Part shown: piece by piece, positions 1 through 6,000 of the stretch
Layout: each line of letters opens with the position of its first letter
Position numbering within the stretch: the first letter of the stretch is position 1
Source of the DNA: Holosporaceae bacterium UBA3830
GTDB lineage: Bacteria > Pseudomonadota > Alphaproteobacteria > UBA3830
Reading direction: 5' to 3'
Length of the DNA stretch: 8,445 bases
Assembly (NCBI GenBank): GCA_002393025.1
Contig: DGIE01000068.1
Span: 1 to 8,445, forward strand
The notes under the pieces: generated by a model
What the model was told of the DNA's origin: nothing
The model's input: the letters and a program-made list of their open reading frames with translations, nothing else
The model's database searches: none
Program-made: the position numbers and the translations under genes

Positions 1-85
1 TTGGGATTTTGCAAATATGGAGGAACTAATGCCTTTTTATTAGCATAAAAAAGTGGTTTTGTGGGTTAGCAGTTGTGGTCTGCAA

Positions 86-116
86 GCTTGTGAAGAAAAT
101 AAAAACAAGCGTTTTT
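86..116 (+). terminator. Weak terminator-like hairpin with T run
   Basis: GCTTGT (86-91) and ACAAGC (105-110) can pair as a six-base stem with a 13-base loop, followed by G and five Ts (112-116). This has the shape of a weak Rho-independent terminator and could end a gene lying to the left of the window. The stem is short, with only three G-C pairs and a large loop, so it may be chance in AT-rich DNA. Confidence 0.25.
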
Positions 117-252
117 ATGGAAAACACAGAAAACGGGAAGTTTGTTTTTTTGAATCGCATAATCAAAATGCGAAAGGGTGGATTTATGTCAATAAATACA
201 ACTCAAATCATTGATTTTAAATAGAAAATATTAAAATTTGAAAAATATTTAG

Positions 253-280
253 TTGCAAATATAGATTTATTTATGATAAT
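253..280 (+). promoter_or_regulatory. Candidate sigma-70-type promoter
   Basis: TTGCAA at 253-258 and GATAAT at 275-280 are separated by 16 bases, close to the -35/-10 consensus. An alternative -10, TATGAT at 272-277, would leave only 13 bases and fits less well. Transcription would begin near 287 and give a leader of about 95 bases before the ATG at 384. Such matches are common in AT-rich DNA. What favours this one is its place in front of the first good gene and the lack of another clear pair before the giant gene at 1416. Confidence 0.35.
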
Positions 281-300
281 TAAAAATTAACACAAATCGA

Positions 301-307
301 AAGGAGG
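301..307 (+). promoter_or_regulatory. Orphan perfect Shine-Dalgarno (AAGGAGG)
   Basis: AAGGAGG is an exact anti-16S match, yet no ATG, GTG or TTG lies 5-10 bases downstream. The next ATG (330) is followed at once by TAG. It sits inside the predicted leader of the 384-1304 gene, 77 bases before that start, which has its own ribosome site. It may be a relic of a lost start, a ribosome standby site, or chance in purine-rich DNA. Confidence 0.3.
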
Positions 308-383
308 CAACAAAGAAAAGTAATCAATATGTAGTGAAAAATGAAAGTATGTAATTTTTAAGTTTAATTTAGGAGAAATTAGT

Positions 384-1304
384 ATGAAAAAGATGGTAGT
401 GTGCGCAGCGATAGGCACAATTTTTATGTGTGAAGGAATGAATGAGGGAGCGCTGGTTTTACGAGACAGCTCATCAAACGCCATTGCTCGTTCGGAGATA
501 TTGGAGTCGGAGATTCGTCGTCAAGAACAGGAGTCCAAAGGATTAATTACTCGGGAGGATCTTTTGATTAACAGTATTAACTATCGAGAGATTTCTAACC
601 CAACTGTAAACGGAGATCAAGTAACTGTAAAAGTGCAAGATTTCGTGGAAGATGAGTTAGTTGGAGAATCTTATAACCGCTCTTATCCGCTTCAGAAGAG
701 ATTTTTGGATTATAGCCATGACTTTGAGAAGGGGGTATCTCATCCGGTGGAAGAATTGTTTGCTGTTGTAGATGATTTAGAATACTCCAGTGTCAGAGGA
801 AAAATTGTAGCAAATTCGAGATTTATAAATGAAGAAGAGAGCTTTACGCATCAGCTTAGAATTAACAAAAATCTCGGACAAAACGGGTACCAAATGAATG
901 ACAATGGCAAGAAAGCGACACCATTTATGGAGACCTTTATAAGTAAGGGGGACTGGGAAGAAGTGATTGGAGATGCAAGACTTCATGAAGATAAAGTGGT
1001 TGCTTATGAAAAAGTGGATGGTTCGTTGCGAGTCAACGATATAGGTCCGCGCTTCTCTAAACCCGGAGATAATAGTTTTGATTATCAACGGCAGGAGGTT
1101 TTGGAAGATTGGAAACGCCCGGACGGTTCAATTTTTACGTCGAGAACGCCAAAAGAGAAAAGGTTTGCAAAACCAAAGCCACCTGCTCCGGTACCTGCTC
1201 CTGCACCACAGGTTGTGAATCAACCTGCTCCGAGCGGTGGTCCGAGTAATGAATTGGAAAGGTTGGGAGGAGCAGTAGGCAGAGGTGATTGTAGCATTAT
1301 GTAG
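384..1304 (+). CDS. Exported protein of unknown function, Pro-rich tail ending CSIM
   Basis: I do not recognise this 306-residue protein. The ATG at 384 follows AGGAGA (371-376) at seven bases, so the start is well supported. The N-terminus (KK, then a hydrophobic run to about residue 16, then EGMNEGA) resembles a Sec signal peptide cut near residue 24, so the product is probably periplasmic or secreted. Residues 25-255 are hydrophilic, rich in Glu/Asp and Arg/Lys, with no enzyme motif I can name. Residues 259-288 form a Lys- then Pro/Ala-rich linker (KPKPPAPVPAPAP) like those joining exported domains. The protein ends GRGDCSIM, which contains an RGD tripeptide and a CaaX-like end. TAG is followed directly by an in-frame TAA. 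A second copy of part of the tail lies out of frame just downstream, so the C-terminus may be frameshifted. The giant adhesin gene follows after 111 bases in the same direction, suggesting a shared transcript. It is too small, and wrong in composition, for a TpsB transporter. Confidence 0.85.
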   Translation: MKKMVVCAAIGTIFMCEGMNEGALVLRDSSSNAIARSEILESEIRRQEQESKGLITREDLLINSINYREISNPTVNGDQVTVKVQDFVEDELVGESYNRSYPLQKRFLDYSHDFEKGVSHPVEELFAVVDDLEYSSVRGKIVANSRFINEEESFTHQLRINKNLGQNGYQMNDNGKKATPFMETFISKGDWEEVIGDARLHEDKVVAYEKVDGSLRVNDIGPRFSKPGDNSFDYQRQEVLEDWKRPDGSIFTSRTPKEKRFAKPKPPAPVPAPAPQVVNQPAPSGGPSNELERLGGAVGRGDCSIM

Positions 1305-1342
1305 TAAATCAGCAGGCTCCAGGAGGAGGCGTCGAGATATAG
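1301..1342 (+). repeat. Out-of-frame copy of the preceding gene's tail motif
   Basis: Read from 1301, this stretch encodes VVNQQAPGGG then VEI and TAG (1340-1342). Residues 277-286 of the preceding gene (1212-1241) read VVNQPAPSGG, so eight of ten residues match. Of ten base differences, eight fall in third codon positions, as expected for a copy once kept as protein. It lies in a frame shifted by one from the gene and overlaps its stop. It could be the lost end of the protein, restored by one extra base between about 1295 and 1304, or a duplicated fragment. Confidence 0.55.
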
Positions 1343-1353
1343 TTGAAAATATT

Positions 1354-1391
1354 ATTACGCTAGTACGTCGGGATAATGACTACATCGTAAT
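1354..1391. repeat. Imperfect inverted repeat between the two genes
   Basis: ATTACG (1354-1359) pairs with CGTAAT (1386-1391), and TAGT (1361-1364) pairs with ACTA (1379-1382), leaving a small internal loop and a 14-base apical loop. No T run follows directly, so it is not a standard Rho-independent terminator. It could be an mRNA hairpin ahead of the giant gene's ribosome site (AGAGGA, 1405-1410) or chance. Nothing else stands out in 1343-1415, and I see no convincing promoter pair there. Confidence 0.25.
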
Positions 1392-1415
1392 GTAATTTGT
1401 GTATAGAGGACTGAC

Positions 1416-1511
1416 ATGTTGAAATTTAGAAAGATATTGAGAGAAAGTCTTGTAGCGAAATTTTTGATACAGCTATTTGTGTTTAATTTTTTTACATGTC
1501 AGTGCTTTGCA
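1416..1511 (+). other. Extended Sec signal peptide
   Basis: Residues 1-32: a long basic start (MLKFRKILRESLVAK), a hydrophobic core (FLIQLFVFNFF) and a possible cleavage site after CFA. The long n-region is reminiscent of the extended signal peptides of large autotransporters and two-partner exoproteins, though shorter than the roughly 50-70 residues often seen there. Two Cys lie in the core end (TCQC), but no lipobox is evident. Confidence 0.65.
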
Positions 1512-2846
1512 ACGATGCCGGCAGAGGTTTTAGCCGATAATTTCAAGGGCAACATGAGATCTCTGTTTGCATCGTTTGATGAAGCAAAAGATCATTTAAG
1601 TGTTGTTTTAAATAAAGCGGAAGATAAATTTCGATTAAAAGTAAGCAAGATAAATGATTTTGGAGAGATATATACGAAAGAATTATTTACAGGAATTAGG
1701 GAGGAGGAGAAAGGAAGCACCCTTGATTTCGGATTTGGCTTCAGATTCGGACTGGAAAACGATAGCCTGAGATTAGGAGGGGTATTTAATAATTATTGCG
1801 AATACTTTGAAACCGATATGAATTTAATTCTTTCGGGGTTAATTCTAAATCATGATTTTTGTGTTTCAGCGAGAGATGTAGATGTTAATAACGCTCTTTT
1901 ATCTGGGCATTATTTGTCGTTGAGAGGCAGGAAATTATTAAACGATGGATTGATATATTCTCCGTTTTTGGTGTTGGATTTTCAAGAAACAGTCAATGAA
2001 GGAAATATTTTTGGAAGAAAAGAGTTGACGATTAAATCCGGTATTTTGGAGAACATAAATAATGCGGTGATCGAAGGCGGTGGATCAAGTAAAATTATTG
2101 CTAAGGATCATATACTAAACAATGATTCAACAATTTCGGCTAAAAATCTCCGAATTCATACATCACAAATGGAGCAAGTTGGAGAGTCTTTAATAGAAAG
2201 TAACAATTTTGAGTTTTTCGGAGACAAGATCGAACAGGATAAGGAAAGTCGTTTAAATGTAAAAAATAAATCAGAAATTAATGTAGGGGTTCTTATAAAC
2301 AGAAGCAATGATGTATTTCTGGGTGAAGAAGCTGATATTTTTACAAATGTTTTTTTAAATGATGGAAAGATTCGAACAGGAAAAGCGAATGTTCTGGTGG
2401 ACTCGGAAGTAACGAGCAACTCGAGGGAATTAACCGTATTTGAGTATGAATATTCAAGGAGGGATCCGATATTAGGAAGCTTCGTAAACTCAGGGGAGAT
2501 TTCCGGGGAAAAGTTGCTGATCGATGCAGATGGTTATTTATACAATAAAAATCTCATAAAAGCAGAAGAGCAACTCAAGCTGAACAGCAGCAAAAGATTT
2601 ATAAATGAAGGAGAAATTTTTCAAACGGAGAGAAACGGTTTAGAATCTTCAATTACATCGGGAGCGAGAATCGTAAACGAAAGAGGAAAAATCGAACTTG
2701 CGAGTAATTTATCGATAGATACAGATACCTCGATAAACAACAGGGAAGGAAAAATTAAGGCACGAAACATAAAAATAAAAATGGCTCTTGGGAAGAACGG
2801 AGAGTTTTTGGATAATGAGGAAGAAAGAGCGTCAGCACAAACATAA
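1416..2846 (+). CDS. N-terminal piece of the giant haemagglutinin-like protein (476 residues)
   Basis: The ATG at 1416 follows AGAGGA (1405-1410) at five bases. Residues 1-15 are a basic, extended n-region, 16-32 a hydrophobic core ending CFA, so export by Sec is likely with cleavage after residue 32. Residues 33-150 are mixed, with an aromatic/Gly run (DFGFGFRFG) near 105. From about 150 the chain is a series of degenerate rungs of roughly 20 residues built on N-x-G-x-I followed by alternating hydrophobics (LLNDGLI, TVNEGNI, FLNDGKI, FVNSGEI, FINEGEI). This is the usual pattern of filamentous-haemagglutinin beta-helices. It stops at TAA 2844-2846, just after a Glu-rich stretch. If the stop is obeyed, the product is a secreted 476-residue fragment that lacks most of the adhesin. 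The final residues are not a natural-looking domain end, because the repeat pattern resumes after the next linker. Confidence 0.8.
   Translation: MLKFRKILRESLVAKFLIQLFVFNFFTCQCFATMPAEVLADNFKGNMRSLFASFDEAKDHLSVVLNKAEDKFRLKVSKINDFGEIYTKELFTGIREEEKGSTLDFGFGFRFGLENDSLRLGGVFNNYCEYFETDMNLILSGLILNHDFCVSARDVDVNNALLSGHYLSLRGRKLLNDGLIYSPFLVLDFQETVNEGNIFGRKELTIKSGILENINNAVIEGGGSSKIIAKDHILNNDSTISAKNLRIHTSQMEQVGESLIESNNFEFFGDKIEQDKESRLNVKNKSEINVGVLINRSNDVFLGEEADIFTNVFLNDGKIRTGKANVLVDSEVTSNSRELTVFEYEYSRRDPILGSFVNSGEISGEKLLIDADGYLYNKNLIKAEEQLKLNSSKRFINEGEIFQTERNGLESSITSGARIVNERGKIELASNLSIDTDTSINNREGKIKARNIKIKMALGKNGEFLDNEEERASAQT
2844..2846 (+). other. In-frame TAA splitting the giant gene
   Basis: Reading from the ATG at 1416, codon 477 is TAA, within the run ACA-TAA-AAA-AAC. 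The frame after it is unchanged and stays open for 1866 codons to the window end. A single C-to-T change from CAA (Gln) or an A-to-T change from AAA (Lys) would explain it. The adjoining run of seven As (2845-2851) is a place where base-calling or replication errors gather, but an indel there alone would not remove this stop while keeping the frame. Confidence 0.9.
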
Positions 2847-3005
2847 AAAAACAAGCATTCTGAGAAGGTCAAGGAATATCAAGAGTTAAGAAAGACCGTG
2901 GCTGGATTTCAGGATCATGAAGCCGTTGAAAATAACAAAGAAAGTGAGAAAAATTCGGAGACAGAGGGTAACAGCGATTCATCAGACAAAAAAGAGAAAA
3001 GCAGA
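2847..3005 (+). other. Charged low-complexity linker right after the TAA
   Basis: Codons 478-530 encode a hydrophilic run dominated by Lys, Glu, Ser, Asp and Asn (for example ENNKESEKNSETEGNSDSS), with no repeat rungs. It separates two beta-helix blocks. It is probably disordered or helical, and would serve as a hinge in the full-length protein. The stop falls exactly at its upstream border. Confidence 0.65.
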
Positions 3006-6000
3006 GGAGTATTTCCGGAAATAGGTTATTTGGTAAATACACAGGGAAAGATAGAAGCAACAAGAGATCTGGAGATAAGAGGTTCCGGAGCGGTATATAA
3101 CGCAGATAACGGAGAAATAAAGTCGAGAGATAACCTATTAATAAACATATATGGACGAGTATTGAATCAGCTGGGAAGTAAGATATCAGCAAGCAAAGGA
3201 GAGATAAAATCTTCCTCAAAAGTATTTAATACGGGAGGATCACAGATAGAGGGCAACATTCTGTATGACAGTGATGGGTTTGAGAATGGAATAGGCTCAA
3301 CAATAAAAGGAGCGTCAAATATAAGATCTCACACATCGATCTATAATTTCGGAGAAATTTTTTCACCGACAGATAAGATAATACTGTCTTCGGATACAAC
3401 GCTGAAGAATTATGGGTCTATTTTTTCCGGATCTGAAGTTGATTTGGAAATTTTGCAGGAAATCACCAATAGCGGGAAGATATCCGGAAAAAGTGTTGAT
3501 TTAAGCAAAGTAGCGAGGGTTTTTAATAAAGAAGGGGGAGAATTAGAAGCGAGAGAGCAAGATGTAATTTTCAAAGATGGGATAAATTTATCAAATGAGG
3601 GGCGGATCTCATCAAAAAACCTGACGTTAGAAAATTTAAGTTTGAATGCTCTATACAAAAACAGAACAGAAAATACAGGTATAGTAGAGGTAAAAGATAC
3701 ACTGAAGGTTAGCAGCAATGATTCTCTTGTTAACATTAATGGTATATGGAAAGCAGCGAATTTTATATTTACGAATAATTCACGTAGAACTGTAGATCTG
3801 TCGAGGTTATTAAAAGAGGCAGAAAGTAAGATAATAACAAATAATGCAGAGTTTCATTTTCCGAGAGCAAGATTAGAAAATAAAAATGATACGGTACTGA
3901 ATTTTAATGCGAAGATCTTTACACATGATTTCGGGAATTTTGCGTTGCTGCACGGCAATCACGATTTGGAAGTTCAATCAGATTTGGATTTACTGAATGG
4001 AGCTGATAGTTCATATGGAGTGAATTTCCCATTAACAAATGATTGGGATATAGATCATAATTCGAAGTTGAAAAATAAAGTAAAAGAAATTTCAGTTGAT
4101 TTGGCAAAGGAAATTCGGAAAGGCAAGGCTGTCATTTCATCGGAAGGGAATTTGGCGTTATCTGCGAAAAAATCAATAAAAAATATAGGTTCGATACAAA
4201 CCAAAAAGCATTTAAGGATGACAGGAGAAAATTTACAACACGGTTGGGCGCGAGAAACTATGCGTCATGAATCTCTGCCGGAATTAGAGTTCGATTATGA
4301 TTATATGGAATCACAGCCCAGTCTCATAAAAGCAGGACAGGGAGCCGATATAGAGACAGATAAGTTTTTGAATACTTTTGGCTCGATGGAGATAAAAGGA
4401 GGATTGACTTCAAACAATAAGGAACTGTTTTTAAATTATGCGGGGGATATCGATGTTGAAGGGGATTCAGAAGTTTCGTCGCCGATTTTCGCAAATTTAA
4501 TAGGAACGGTAAAAACGAATCGTGCAGACAGAAGATATTGGAGCTTGGAGTTTTGTAATACAAATTCAGCTGTTTTCAATGTATTAAAAGGAAAACTGGA
4601 TATAAAATCCCCTTATGCGATAAACAGCGGAAGTGATTTATACGCCTCGGGAGGAGTACTTTTAGAGGGCCGTCCCAGCAACGGACTGCGTTCGATAATC
4701 GACATTTCATCATCGGGGTTTGGATATACTCGAATGTATTCAATAAATGAATACAACTATGGACAATACAAAGACCGAATTTTAGGGATGTCAATGGCAT
4801 CACTCGGGCAAGGAGCAATAATTCGAGCAGATTTGAATGAAACAGTGAAGAAGAGAGTTTTACCGGCATCGATTAGCAGTTCCAAGCAGGTAGTGATTGA
4901 CGGTTATACGGATTTAAAATCGGACGGAATAATCCATGGTGCGGAAGTCAAGATAAAAACGGGAGATGGCTTAACTGAGTTAGGTTATACGGGAGATGCG
5001 ATTTTACCGTCGATATCCGGGTTAGCACGAAATATAGAATTATTTCCATATGTGTCTGGTCTAGTGAGAGAGGGAATTTTTGATATAGCGGATGAAGGAA
5101 ACTTTCTGTTTAAAAGCGAGGGCAGCGATTTCAAAATACCGTTTACGATAATAGGAGATGGAACTACTGATTTGAAACAACTGAAATTGCCGTTTTCGCT
5201 GGATGTGTTGGAAATCATGATGCTGAAACAGACGCAAAAGATTTTGGGAACAGGATATTTAGCTGATATGCCATCGTTTTTGGAAGCGGCGGAGATATCA
5301 CATGGTCAAGGAAAGCAGAAAGAAAAAGCAGAAGAATTCCCTTTTTTAAGTCCGTATACGTCTCAAGATATATCAGTGGTTTCTGATGCAGAGGCGAAGA
5401 AAGGTCTGTTCTTTGTTCCGAAAAAATTAGGAAGTTATACATTATTGTTTCCGGAATTAAGGTTATCAGCGGAATCAGTTCATGCGGCATTGACGAATCC
5501 GGCAGGGGCTACGGTAGCGCAAGGAAAGGAAAAAGCTAACGTTGTAATTGATACAGACGGATTTTTGCATGCAACGGCGTCACTTCATGCTGACGATAAT
5601 ATAAAAATAAAAGCGGGAAGGGGAGCTCTGTTTGAAACGACAACATATGATGAAATGGCAATAACGCAAAATGTGGTAGCTCAAACCAGAAGGGGATTTT
5701 GCGGAATAGGCGGCGGAACGTCGTATCACAAACTCAGCTGGTGGCATCAGATAAAAAAAGCAAGAGAGCCGATGTTGGCGACTACAACCAGAGGTGATTT
5801 TGTAATTGTTTTGCCAAACGAAGAGGAAACGGCAGAATTCAAAGGCATGTTCGCTGATATAGGTGGAAATTTTGAGATGTATGGAGGGCATCAGGTTTTG
5901 TCTCCGTTGGAAGTAGCGAATGTTGTTAGATGTTCGAAAATATTCGAGGGAGGAGCGAACCGAATTTCCACGATGATACCTGTGTTTATTGATACGGTAC

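Larger units (their letters stand above)
1..383. other. 5' intergenic region, no convincing gene
   Basis: No complete gene is convincing here. Three plus-strand frames are open at the left edge and close at 29, 43 and 48. Any of them could be the last codons of an upstream gene; the frame closing at 43 reads WDFANMEELMPFY and is the most protein-like. A frame open from 30 to 224 contains a Lys-then-hydrophobic run (IKKWFCGLAVVVCKLVKK) that resembles a signal peptide but has no start codon in place. Its first ATG, at 117, would give only 35 residues without a ribosome site. The stretch 225-300 is very AT-rich, as expected for a promoter region. Confidence 0.5.

Noticed and set aside
132..151. 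Second hairpin-plus-T-run (AAAC / GTTT then seven Ts) as a terminator
   Set aside because: The stem is only four pairs, mostly A-T, too weak to call.
777..1088. Minus-strand frame of 103 codons inside the 384-1304 gene
   Set aside because: It is antisense to a gene with a good ribosome site and signal peptide, and has no ribosome site or recognisable motif.
2844..2852. Programmed frameshifting or slippage at the A run as the way past the TAA
   Set aside because: The frame is the same before and after the stop, so a single shift would put translation out of frame; A-run length changes alone do not remove the TAA.
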